DNA from: Doris montereyensis
Lineage: Eukaryota > Mollusca > Gastropoda > Nudibranchia > Dorididae
Assembly (NCBI GenBank): GCA_037039925.1
Contig: JAXRKP010000100.1
Location: forward strand, 112,501 to 176,500
Direction: 5' to 3'
Length of the DNA stretch: 64,000 bases
Shown: positions 37,401 through 47,648 of the stretch, piece by piece
Position numbering within the stretch: the first letter of the stretch is position 1
Layout: each line of letters starts with the position of its first letter
Notes under the pieces: generated by a model
What the model saw: the letters and a program-made list of their open reading frames with translations, nothing else
Database searches by the model: none
What the model was told of the DNA's origin: nothing
Made by a program: the position numbers and the translations under genes

Positions 37401-39178
37401 GTAATATGAGCTCCCATTCTACCTGTCAGTTTCTTTCTTTCTTTATCAGTAATATCAGCTCCCATTCCACCTGTCAGTTTCTTTCTTTCTTTATCAGTAA
37501 TATCAGCTCCCATTCTACCTGTCAGTTCCTTTCTTTCTTTATCAGTAATATCAGCTCCCATTCTACTTGTGAGTTTCTTTCTTTGTTTATCAGTAATATC
37601 AGCTCCCATTCCACCTGTCAGTTTCTTTCTTTCTTTATCAGCTTCCATTCTACCTGTCAGTTTCTTTCTTTCTTTATCAATATCAGCTCCCATACTACCT
37701 GTCAGTTTCTTTCTTTCTTTGTCAGTAATATCAGCTCCCATTCCACCTGTCAGTTTTTTTCTTTCTTTGTCAGTAATATCAGCTCCCATTCGACCTGTGA
37801 GTTTCTTTCTTTCTCTATCAGTAATATGAGCTCCCATTCTACCTGTGAGTTTCTTTCTTTCTTTATCAGTAATATCAGCTCCCATTCCACCTGTCAGTTT
37901 CTTTCTTTCTTTGTCAGTAATATCAGCTCCCATTCCACCTGTCAGTTTCTTTCTTTCTTTGTCAGTAATATGAGCTCCCATTCCACCTGTCAGTTTCTTT
38001 CTTTCTTTATCAGTAATATGAGCTCCCATTCTACCTGTCAGTTTCTTTCTTTCTTTATCAGTAAAATGAGCTCCCGTTCCACATGTCAGTTTCTTTCTTT
38101 CTTTGTCAGTTATATCAGCTCCCATTCCACCTGTCAGTTTTCTTTCTTTCTTTGTCAGTAATATCAGCTCCCATTCCACCTGTCAGTTTCTTTCTTTCTT
38201 TATCAATAATATGAGCTCCCATTCCACCAGTCAGTTTCTTTCTTTCTTTGTCAGTAATGTCAGCTCCCATTCTACCTGTTAGTTCCTTTCTTTCTTTATC
38301 AGTAATATTAGCTCCCATTCTACCTGTCAGTTTTTTCTTGATCTGTGATATCAGCTCCCATTCCACCTGTCAGTTTCTTTCTTTCTTTATCAGTAATATT
38401 ATCAGCTCCCATACTACCTGTCAGTTTCTTCCTTTCTTTATCAGTAATATCAGCTCCCATTCTACCTGTCAGTTTCTTTCTTTCTTTATTAGCTCCCATT
38501 CCACCTGTCAGTTTCTTTCTTTCTTTATCAGCTCCCATTCTACCTGTCAGTTTCTTTCTGTCTTTATCAGCTCCCATTCTATCTGTCAGTTTCTTTCTTT
38601 CTTTATCGGCTCCCATTCTTCCTGTCAGTTTCTTTCTTTCTTTATCGGCTCCCATTCTACCTGTTAGTTTCTTTCTTTATCGGCTCCCATTCTACCTGTC
38701 AGTTTCGTTCTTGCTTTATCAGTAATATCAGCTCCCATTCTACCTGTCAGAGTCAGTTTCTTTCTTTCTTTATCAGCTCCCATTCTACCTGTCAGTTTCT
38801 TTCTTTCTTTATCAGCTCCCATTCTACCTGTCAGTGTCTTTCTTTCTTTATCAGCTCCCATTCTACCTGCCAGTTTCTCTCTTTCTTTATCGGCTCCCAT
38901 TCTACCTGTCAGTTTCTTTCTTTCTTTATCAGCTCCCATTCTATCTGTCAGTTTCTTTCTTTCTTCATCGGCTCCCATTCTTCCTGTCAGTTTCTTTCTT
39001 TCTTTATCAGCTCCCATTCTACCTGTCAGTTTCTTTCTTTCTTTATCAGCTCCCATTCTATCCGTCAGTTTCTTTCTTTCTTTATCGGCTCCCATTCTAC
39101 CTGAGTGTCAGTTTCTTTCTTTCTTTATCAGCTCCCATTCTACCCGTCAGTTTCTTTCTTTCTTTATCGGCTCCCACT
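34500..39178 (-). repeat. 48/39-bp minisatellite related to the LINE A 3' end
   Basis: About 100 units. On the minus strand the 48-bp unit reads GGAATGGGAGCTGATATTAC then TGACAAAGAAAGAAAGAAAC then TGACAGGT. A 39-bp form lacks the ATTACTGA block and dominates at 38480-39170. The left part (34500-35900) is irregular. The unit resembles the 3' end of the LINE at 1-2700 (GAATGGGAACTGATATAG, then AAAGAAAGAAAGAAAG, at 2664-2700). At its right edge it joins a family A LINE fragment in the same orientation. Open frames of up to 744 residues (16-residue repeats) result from the period and are not taken as genes. Confidence 0.93.
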
Positions 39179-39664
39179 TCTAATATACTAAGTATGCTGG
39201 AATTGGAATACACTTTTCCCGGTATGCTCAGCAGTGATATTCCTCTATAGTTAATAAAGCATTCCATAGTTGGTCCTTTCTTGTGCATTGGTACTATCGT
39301 TCCTTTTTTCCAGTCATGTGGCACCTGTTTTAACTTCCATGCTTGTTGACATATTGCATGCCATGTGATGTAGTAGTTTGTCTGCCTCTCTCCCTTGGTT
39401 TTTTTTTATCATTTCTTGATGAACTTGATCTGTTCCTGGGGCATTTCCTAATTTTAATTTTCGGATAGCTGTTTGGAGTTCTTCCACTAGACATCTTCAG
39501 TTATCTCATCTGGATTATTTGTTATTGTAATCTGACTGGTTAATCTGTACTCGTTTCATGTCTTATGTAGGAATTATGCAATTGATGAAAAGTGAAAAGT
39601 ATTTTCTCCATGTTTTCACGATTTCGTTGATTTCCTCCATTATTTTTCCTTTGGAGTTGTTACT

Positions 39665-40112
39665 TTATCTGTTTTTGGTCTTTGTTACTTTGTCTGTTTT
39701 TGGTTTTTGTTACTTTGTCTGTTTTTGGTCTTTGTTACTTTATCTGTTTTGGTCTTTGTTTCTTTGTGTGTTTTTGGTCTTTGTTACTTTGTTTTTGGTT
39801 TTTGTTACTTTGTCTGTTTTTGGTCTTTGTTACTTTATCTGTTTTTGGTCTTTGTTTCTTTGTCTGTTTTTGGTCTTTGTTACTTTGTCTGTTTTTGGTC
39901 TTTGTTACTTTGTCTGTTTTTGGTCTTTGTTACTTTATCTGTTTTTGGTCTTTGTTACTTTGTCTGTTTTGGTCTTTGTTACTTTGACTGTTTTTGGTCT
40001 TTGTTACTTTGTCTGTTTTTGGTTTTTGTTACTTTGTCTGTTTTTGGTCTTTGTTACTTTGTCTGTTTTTTGGTCTTTGTTACTTTGTCTGTTTTTTTGT
40101 CTTTCTCATGTT
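39665..40112 (-). repeat. 25-bp minisatellite inside LINE A copy iii
   Basis: About 18 copies of TGTTTTTGGTCTTTGTTACT plus TTGTC (plus-strand reading). It sits between LINE segments that are adjacent in the other copy (MRKSK and VKGEII near 950-1000), so it expanded within the element. Confidence 0.93.
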
Positions 40113-40154
40113 CTTCATTGCTCCCCAAAGCAACTTTTGATTTCCTTGGTAAAT

Positions 40155-40392
40155 GGTAGCTTTCCTTTCATGAAGTCTGAACAAACTGTTCTAGTTCTAG
40201 TGTTTCTGTTTTACTTTCCTTTCATGAAGTCTGAACAAACTGTTCTAGTTCTAGTGTTCCTGTTTTACTTTCCTTTCATGAAGTCTGAACAAACTGTTCG
40301 AGTTCTAGTGTTCCTGTTTAAAGTGTTTTACTTTCCTTTCATGAAGTCTGAACAAACTGTTCTAGTTCTAGTGTTCCTGTTTTACTTTCCTC
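40155..40392 (-). repeat. ~53-bp tandem repeat inside LINE A copy iii, four copies
   Basis: The unit contains CCTTTCATGAAGTCTGAACA then AACTGTTCTAGTTCTAGTGT. On the minus strand it starts GAAAGTAAAACAGGAACA, matching GAAAGCCAAACAGGGACA of the LINE linker at 845-863. One copy carries a short internal insertion (AAGTG). Confidence 0.9.
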
Positions 40393-40774
40393 GCTTCCTC
40401 TTTGGCGATATTTCTTTTACAGTTTTACCCAAATACGTTAATCTATTCTGTCTTCTGGCCTTTTCGTTTGTTAGCATTTCGTCAGTGGAACTTCCACTTC
40501 CAGGCTTCCTTTTCTTTGATCTTTCTTAGTTCTCAGTTTTGACTTTCTCATTCCACCATGCTGTTCTTCTCCTTCTCTTATTTCCTTTAATTTATTTCCT
40601 ATCACAGACCTCTTCAATACAACTGAGGAGTGTTTAGTAATAGTAATAATAATTTTTTGTCTTTTGTTTTTTTTATAATAACTAGGAATATTCCCACGAT
40701 TTCGTGGATAATATATTATCAGTAAATATTAAACATTTCCACATCTTTTTCCTCTTTTTCTTCTCCTCTTTGGG

Positions 40775-41370
40775 GACTCGGAAATCCAGAGGCCAGGTGT
40801 CGGCCTCTCAACCAAAAGGTAGTGGGTTTGTTGAGCCCCGCCGACGGTTGAAAAATTTTCTAGTTTTTCTCGAGCAAAATGGTAGATGGATTGACGCCTA
40901 GTCCCATCAGAAACGGACGATAAAAGGTGTGTAACTGTAAATCACAACACTCTGTGACTGTATGTTAAAGATCCCGTGACGATGTACAGGGCAGTCTGGG
41001 CAAAATAAAAAAATCCAACCAGAAAAACCGCCTAAGATCCATTGAGTTGTGGAGTGGATGTGGCTAAATCAAATTTCAAATCAAACAAAAAATGTTTTTT
41101 CTTCTTCTTTTACTCATCCTCCTTAAGTCTTTTTTTCTTCTTCTTTTACTCATCCTCCTTGATCTTTTTTTTCTTCTTCCTCCTTATTCCTTTATTTCTT
41201 TTCTTCCTCTTCTTCTTTTCCTCTTTTTATTCTTCTTCGACTTTTTCTTCTTCTCCTAACTTTTTTATTTTCTTCGTCCTCTTCCTCATCTTCTTTTTAT
41301 TCTTCTAAGCGCCATGAGTTGAAGGTTCGGCGAAAGGTGCTATAGAAATGTTCTACTATTACTACTACTT
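40775..41370 (+). mobile_element. tRNA-derived SINE with L2-like 3' end
   Basis: The head resembles a tRNA promoter region: GGCCAGGTGTCGGCCTCTCA, then AAAGGTAGTGGGTT and GAGCCCCGCCGACGGTTGA (A- and B-box areas, the B box mutated). A body with TGTTAAAGATCCCGTGAC follows. The 3' end has GCGCCATGAGTTGAAGG, then GGTGCTATAGAAATGTTCTA and a CTA-rich tail, similar to the LINE at 52090-53747 (GCGCAATATAAATATTCTTC). A pyrimidine-rich CTT expansion at about 41095-41300 separates body and tail. SINEs are transcribed by RNA polymerase III and mobilised by a partner LINE. Confidence 0.7.
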
Positions 41371-41460
41371 AGTATTATTATTCTCCTCCTGTCTTTTTTC
41401 TTCTTCTTCCTCATCTTATTCACTTCTACTTATTTCTCCTACTCCTCCTCTTCTTCTTCT
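41095..41460. repeat. CTT/CCT-rich low-complexity tract
   Basis: Imperfect TTCTTCTT and TCCTCC runs, broken at 41305-41390 by the SINE tail and flank. Confidence 0.85.
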
Positions 41461-41469
41461 CAACCGTTC

Positions 41470-42019
41470 TTACAAACAAACAAAAAAACAATCTAGATTT
41501 AGCAAAACCTACACTACCTTTCACTTTGATATCTTAAATTAAAACACAAGCCTGGAACTTAAGTGTCATCATTCATTGTGTCAGGAAAATGCAATCCAAA
41601 CTGGATCGAGCGAACTAAACAAAATTGTATGAACTCTTGACTTAAATCTAGAGCTAGATCAATTGCTTATTCCTACTACACAAGTCCCTTTCGGTCAGAT
41701 AAGATAACAATTTGCTGACATTTAACACATACGTACAGTGTATATCAATATCAGTTTTAGTTTTACATGTATATTTATAATGTGTACTAAACACACATAG
41801 AGCTAGTTTTAGATCTAAATCTAGATTGTTTTTACAAATTCATATTATTTAAGGACAGTTGAGAAGAAGTAAAACAGTGAATGTCTGACTATAGAATAAA
41901 TATGCGTGTGTGTGTGTGTGTGGGAGTAGTTTTATTTCAGTGTAGACTAAAGGTCTTGAGCTAGATCTATATCAAGATTATAGCTGCTTTGACTTTGTCT
42001 CTGATTAAGTAGAATACCG
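41470..42019. other. no gene seen
   Basis: A short (GT)n lies near 41904-41921 and TCTAGA motifs are scattered. Nothing coding recognised. Confidence 0.4.
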
Positions 42020-42022
42020 TAA

Positions 42023-43027
42023 GGCTAGAACCACACCTGCGTCAGGCCCGACGGTCAGACCCGACCCGACGTTTTTTTGCCAGCTGTGCTTGAGATTGCA
42101 AAATGCTATTAATAGACATGTGGCGGGAAAAGGGAAATAATTTGTATAGGAAAAACCTATAAAATTGTCTCCCATTTCGCCCGACGGACGGCGTGGAATG
42201 AACACGTTCTTCTTTTCTTCCTAAAAAGTCGGCTCCGGGAAGTCGGGTTTCGGTGTGGGTGGATCGTCGTTTTTTTGTTACCTGACACTACTAATGAGCC
42301 GAGTTGCATTTTTCCCACGGAAATATGTCCGGTCTGACCGTCGGGCCCGACGGGTAGACCCACACCGGCGTCGGGCCCGACGGTCAGACCGGACATATTT
42401 CCGTGGGAAAAAATGCAACCCGGCTCATTAGTAGTAGTAGTGTCAGGTAACAAAAAACGACGATCCGCCCACACCGAAACCCGACGTCCCGGAGCCGACT
42501 TTTTAGGAATGAACGTGTTCATTCCACGCCGTCCGTCGGGCGAAATGGGAGACAATTTTAAAGGTTTTTCCTATACAAATCATTTCCCTTTTCCCCGCCA
42601 CAAGTCTATTAATAGCATTTTGCAATCTCAAGCGGTGGACTGGAGGATGCATTTCTCAGAACTTGGTCGGTTGACAATGGATGACGAAGCATTGATTCTT
42701 TGCGTACAGCATCGATCGTCTATTTACAACAAGAAAGACCCGCTTCATCACAACAGAGGATATAGGTGGTGAAATTCACCAAGAGATTTCCGCTTTTGTT
42801 GTATTAGATGGACCCAAAATCGTTTTGATGAGCTATTGTGCCTTCGTATCCTTCTTCTTAATCTTAGCCACAGTAACAACAACAATTTTCTTCTGCTATA
42901 CGCCATTTTCTACACATGCCTGTGTTGTCTGACCGTCGGGTTCCGCTGGCGGTATGGGTGGCACAGCCGGCAAAAAAACGTCGGGTCGGGTCTGACCGTC
43001 GGGCCCGACGCCGGTGTGGTTCTAGCC
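42023..43027 (+). mobile_element. PIF/Harbinger-like non-autonomous foldback transposon
   Basis: A 1,005-bp element with near-perfect ~60-bp terminal inverted repeats starting GGCTAGAACCACACC and containing GTCGGGCCCGACGGTCAGAC. It is flanked by a 3-bp direct duplication TAA (42020-42022 and 43028-43030). TWA duplications and GG-starting termini fit PIF/Harbinger. Inside, 42089-42632 is a large imperfect palindrome centred at about 42360, whose centre carries another copy of the TIR sequence. The unique right part has a short open segment from 42677 (MDDEALILCVQHRSSIYNKK, then DPLHHNRGYR) resembling the start of a MADF DNA-binding domain, which Harbinger elements often encode. There is no transposase. 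The MADF reading is less certain than the element. Confidence 0.8.
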
Positions 43028-43030
43028 TAA

Positions 43031-43380
43031 GACTCAGATTCAGACCAATTGTATAGATTCAGAATCTGGCAATGGCAATAGTCATACTTTATTAATCAGA
43101 TTCTAGATCTACTCACATTGATTTCTATAGTTGTGTAAAATTTCAGCAATACCTCTTTCCAAACAAAGTCTAAAGTTTTTATAGGAGTTTGTTAAGGGAG
43201 GCGCAAGTTTTGTTTTATTATATAGATCTAGTTTAGGTAATATAGATAATGTACATTTCTTTTGCTCCCACATCCTTTCAATGGTAAGGCTCTAGGCGCA
43301 TTACATTTTAAGAACTAGATGATACATAGTTATATAGTAATAGTATGAATTATATAGCATCAAGTTACAAGAATCTGTTG
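43031..43380. other. no gene seen
   Basis: AT-rich flank between the Harbinger-like element and LINE C. Confidence 0.4.
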
Positions 43381-43384
43381 TAAA

Positions 43385-43959
43385 TTACTTGAACACGTTA
43401 GATCGGCGATAGCACAACATCTAGAGAAGACAATAATATTCTAGAAGATGCCCAGCATGGCTTTCAAAAACATAGATCATGCGAAACACAACTGATCTCT
43501 GTGTTAGAAGGTATGACATCGGAACTCGACAAAGGCAGTCAAAGAGATGTCATATTATTAGACAGACTTTGCAAAGGCGTTCGACATAGTACCACACATG
43601 CGCCTCCTTCAGAAATTGAAAATGATAGTATTGATAGCAGGTATAGATGAAAAAAACGTTGAACTGGATACAATCTTTTCTGAGCGGACGAACCCAAGAA
43701 GTTGTCGGTGGTCAAAAATCTGACACCGGTCTAAAAACATCAGGTGTACCACACTGATCTATACTTGGACCTACATTGTTTCTAATTTACACCAATGACC
43801 TGCAGTGCCATACACCACAACCTTAAATCAAATCCAAAACTCTTCGCGGACGACATTGTGCTATATAAACACATTCATACAGGTCAGGACTGTACCGATC
43901 TCAACAACGATCTTAAAAAGCTCAAAGAATGGGTAACCAAATGGATGATGGAGTTCAAC
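43385..43959 (+). mobile_element. LINE family C, reverse-transcriptase part, 5' piece of a split element
   Basis: A jockey/CR1-type RT in several frames: HGFQKHRSCETQLISVLEG near 43450, DVILLD with AKAFDIVPHMRLLQKL near 43550-43620, SGVPH-SILGPTLFLIY near 43740-43790, and LFADDIVLYKHIHTG near 43840-43880 with an intact ADD. LKKLKEWVTKWMMEFN then ends at 43959. The coding continues at 49363, after a 5.4-kb insertion, in the motif FN-x-x-KC common to these RTs. Frame shifts and a stop in the PQGS box show it is dead. Confidence 0.85.
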
Positions 43960-44099
43960 CAAGGCCACCTTGATATAGAAGGCCTGGAAGGCAGAAAAAC
44001 ATGGCGTCGCTATCACTACTATCAGGCCGACTTGCGGGCCCCGCAGCAGGACCAACGCAGCCAACTAGATCTAGCTCTGCTAACTCTGTTGTTAGTAGT

Positions 44100-44605
44100 C
44101 TTAGACTGTCATCAGTTAGATCTCTATAAATCTACAAGACATTGTACTTGTACTACGCACATCACTATCATCACACACATACTAATTACTTCGTAAGATT
44201 AAAAAGAATCCCACACAGTGCTAATGTATAGTCAATTGTTTTATTTTTATTTTCATGGTATAAAATCAGTCATCAAAATATTTCCATTTTCAATCATGTT
44301 TCATAAGGTCACTCTCTCTCTCTCTCTCTCAGACTGCCATCAGTTAGATCTCTATCAATATCAATCTACAACTACAAGACATTGTACTTGTATTACGCAC
44401 ATCACTATCATCACACACATACTAATTACTTCGTAAGATTAAAAAGAATCCAACACAGTGCTAATGTAAAGTCAATGTTTTATTTTTATTTTCATGGTAT
44501 AAAATCAGTCATCAAAAATATTTCCATTTTCAATCATGTTTCAAAAGGTCAAGGTCTCTCTCTCTCTCTCTCTCTCTGTCTCTGTCTCTCTCTCACACAC
44601 ACACA
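44100..44605. repeat. ~230-bp direct duplication with CT microsatellites
   Basis: CATCAGTTAGATCTCTAT at about 44110 recurs at about 44338, and the homology (CACATCACTATCATCACACA, then TTTTCATGGTATAAAATCAG) runs through to a (CT)n tract at each end (44311-44330 and 44555-44597). Confidence 0.9.
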
Positions 44606-45330
44606 GTATACAATGTAGATAGAGATATAAAATCTTATTGTTAATATTAAAATCACCCTATATATTTATAACGCAAAACAAGTACTGTACTGCGTTAAAT
44701 GAAGATAAAGACAAAGCTCATGTCATAGTAACACTAGTAACAGTAGTGAAACAAATTATTTATAAAGTGATTTAAGACTCAATCAAAGTGGCCAAACAAC
44801 AATATGAATTAGGCCAAAAGCAAAAATAACAACATTGAGGATTACAAAGTAAATCCTTTACTGAACTTATACACTAGTACTAGTACAGTGCACAACACGA
44901 CAGAAATTTATGCACTTAGATAATTAATGAACTCTTGCTCTCAAATTCAATTGATAAAAAGATGATTCTAAAAATCTTCATAAAATGCCACAGACATGAA
45001 CTTGAGTGAGAAGAATAGGACTGTAATTGTAATATAAAATTAGGAGATGAAAAAGACAGGTCTGTCTTAAATCATATTCATATGATAATTTTGTGAGGAT
45101 GTATGGACTATGTATCCTGTATGCGTGTTATAATTGTTACCCTGTGTGTATACTTTATTGTTTATTCTAATCACTCCCAGTGTAGCTCTTCTACCCATAA
45201 AATGTATGAATTGGATTATTGTTATTGTAACTGTAACCTGCTCTTCTTCCGGTATCTCCTACAAAATTGTAGATGTTTGTCCTTCGCTCAATAAAAATGA
45301 TTTAGATCTCAACCCGTGTCCATCAGTTTC
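44606..45330. other. no gene seen; possible LTR or leader of the copia remnant
   Basis: AT-rich. A CAATAAAAATG near 45289 just upstream of gag could be an LTR polyadenylation signal, but no LTR pair or primer-binding site is identified. Confidence 0.3.
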
Positions 45331-45334
45331 TAGG

Positions 45335-46367
45335 ATGGCGGCCCAGCCATCCTTTACAGGTTATGGGCCCAGGAACATCACCTTCAATGGTGATGAGAGA
45401 TGCTACGAGCTATGGGAAGCGAAGTTCCTTGCTTTTTATGAGGATACGTGGTTTGTATGACGTCCTTAAAGACGTCGACAATGATGCTGCTCAGACTGCT
45501 GAGATCGATTGTAGTAAAAGCGAAGAAGCGTATGCCGAGCTAGTTCAGCTGCTCGATGACCGTTCCCTCTCTTTAATATTAAGGGACGCGAACGGTGACA
45601 GAAGACAGGCCTTACGAATCCTACGGTCACACTACCGGCCGAAAGGCACAGCAAGGATACTTACGCTGTACAATGAATTGACATCACTTTTTAACCATCC
45701 AGATGAGTCAATCACCGACTACATAATCAGAGCAGAGACGGCATCATCGGCTCTCAAGCAAACTGGAGAAAATATAAGTGACTCACTTCTAATAGTAATT
45801 GCTATGGTGTTGAAAGGACTGCCTAAGAATATCAACCATTTATTACAGTAACAACTCAATGAGAGAAATCAGTAGTTCAGGGAATTCAAAGAAAGTCTTC
45901 GAAATCAAGAGGAGAACGTTCAACTTCAAAGTGACATTTCTGTCCTTAGCATAAATTCTTTGACTTACAAACGCCCGTACCGGTACCAGAATGCGATGAT
46001 TCACGCCGTCCACCACATGCTGCCTCATCAAAATGGTGTTCGCATTGCAAATCAAATTCACACAACAGCAAACAATGCAGGAATCTACAACAAAGATGGT
46101 GTGAAAATTGTAAATCAAAAACTCACGATACAGCATTTTGTCGGGAAAATAGACACAAAACTTCCGCCAAAGCCTTAGCACATGAAAGCGAAAGTGATCA
46201 ACGTAAAAGTGCATACTACCACTTTTCCGTCAATCATTACAACGACAAAAATCACCCCAATGTCAACGGTGCAAACGGTGGACCTACGAAAAACGAGCGA
46301 TACGAATTACCCCAACAATATAATACTTGTCGACAGTGGAGCCCCGTGCCACATAATCCACGAATAA
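45335..46367 (+). pseudogene. Ty1/copia retrotransposon gag and partial protease, broken
   Basis: Gag begins at ATG 45335 (MAAQPSFTGYG, then FNGDERCYELWEAKFLAF) and shifts frame near 45445 to continue RGLYDVLKDVDND and RILRSHYRPKGTARILTLYN. It meets a stop at 45849-45851 and another near 45872. Two zinc knuckles of the CX2CX4HX4C type are intact at 46037-46078 (CSHCKSNSHNSKQC) and 46100-46141 (CENCKSKTHDTAFC). After another frame change, ILVDSGAPCHIIHE (Asp codon 46332-46334) is the aspartic-protease active-site motif. Homology ends near 46370: no integrase or RT follows. It is inside the 5.4-kb insertion. Confidence 0.85.
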
Positions 46368-46399
46368 TGTCTGCTTCATCAAAATATTTTTCACACACA

Positions 46400-47148
46400 A
46401 GTGCTTTTTGTCACAATTAAATTGTCACGAGGAATATTTTTTCCACTGCTCTACAAGTTCATCCTTTGGAAATGAAAATGAGTTCACATATCCGACTTTG
46501 TCTTGTTGTTCCCCTGACCTTTGTAGTTTGAAGAGCAGCCAGGGACACAGCATTTGTTGACCATTGTCAGCTGAAAAAGAAAACAAAAATAGAAATGAAT
46601 TAGTAACCTTAGTTTCACTAAAGATTCTTTCTTCACAATGTCCCCTCCCCTCATTTTGTATGCCACATCATCAACATAGACCTCAAATGATGATGATAAT
46701 AATATGGCAATAAAAAAAATTGCTTGCTTCTAATTTTATATTATTATTATTATATTATCATACACTTAGATTAGCACCATTCAAACTTTGCACTTTGCAT
46801 CAACTCACTGTTTGACATCATTAGCCTATACCTTGAACATTGATTATATATTGATACAATTGAAAATAATTTGAAAAACAAATTTAAAAAAACAACAAAA
46901 ACCCTAATATGAGACTATACTAAATACCATCGGATATCGATCTAGTTCTAGCTAGATCTAGTCTATAGCTTTTAAAATAGATGACCTAGAAAAAGTTAAA
47001 ATTATTAAATCATATCTAGATCTAGATCAAAGTCTCTAACTCTAAGTGTCAATTAATCTTTTTTTTTTTTTTTTCTCCTTTGTTCAATCTAAATTCTCCC
47101 CTTACTCAACTGTTTGTCTGCCTTCGGCCTGTGTGTGTGTCTGTAGAG

Positions 47149-47200
<52 letters not shown>

Positions 47201-47645
47201 AATCTTACCGTAGTTGAACTCCCATTTTCTTCTCTCCCAATATCCGAGGGTGGCCACCAAATTTCAGTTTCTCACTGGATCTACTTGATCTGGGTTAGGA
47301 AGTTGAAGACATGGATGGGCAAACCTTTCTACTATTCTAGTGGTATCTTCAGCTGAAAATAAAAAGAAATCAAATCTAGATCTAGCTTCTTCTTCTATTA
47401 TTAAAATTATTATTATCATTATTTTTATTACCATCATTATTATTATAAAAAGATAAAATTATGATGTTTAAAACAAGCCTTATTTTTAACAAACATCAGC
47501 CTTCAGAATGGAACCGTTCTTGAACTAGATCTAGATCTAGATCTACTCTTGATCTTAGTAATAGTATGGCATCTGTGTTGTTAGGGTCTTGAATCATAAA
47601 CATCAAGTAATGACAATTGCTTTAAAATATAGAGATTCATAATGA
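46400..47645. other. no gene seen
   Basis: AT-rich with TCTAGA motifs (46960-47035, 47375-47390, 47520-47545). A short minus-strand open frame at 46666-46484 (KCCVPGCSSNYKGQG) resembles the C2CH start of a THAP domain but is too short to call. Confidence 0.35.
47149..47196. repeat. (CT)n microsatellite
   Basis: About 48 bp of CT. Confidence 0.95.
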
Positions 47646-47648
47646 TGA

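Larger units (their letters stand above)
39178..40630 (-). mobile_element. LINE family A fragment with two internal expansions (copy iii)
   Basis: On the minus strand from 40630: RRTAWWNEKVK and neighbours (about 40560-40520) match the linker of the LINE at 1-2700. AKEEARKVKQ follows, then a 53-bp repeat, then a segment matching GGGGCAATGAAGAGCATGAG, then a 25-bp repeat. Single-copy KTWRKYF, IRKLKLGNAPGTDQVHQEM and DWKKGTIVPMHKKGPTMECF continue (39500-39290), ending at RGISLLSIPGKVY (about 39240). The catalytic part is missing. At 39178 the LINE stops and the 48/39-bp array begins. Several frame changes make it non-functional. Confidence 0.85.

Noticed and set aside
35927..38161. 744-residue open frame (and minus-strand frames of 185-287 residues)
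   Set aside because: It is the 48-bp array read in frame; both strands are open and no non-repeat protein sequence is joined to it.
39558..40529. 323-residue plus-strand membrane-like protein rich in Phe and Leu
   Set aside because: Antisense of the LINE A fragment and its 25-bp and 53-bp repeats.
40785..40850. tRNA gene
   Set aside because: Only a tRNA-like head with a damaged B box and no cloverleaf; it belongs to a SINE.
46484..46666. THAP-domain gene on the minus strand
   Set aside because: Only a short CCVPGC segment is visible, with no following THAP residues and no intact frame.
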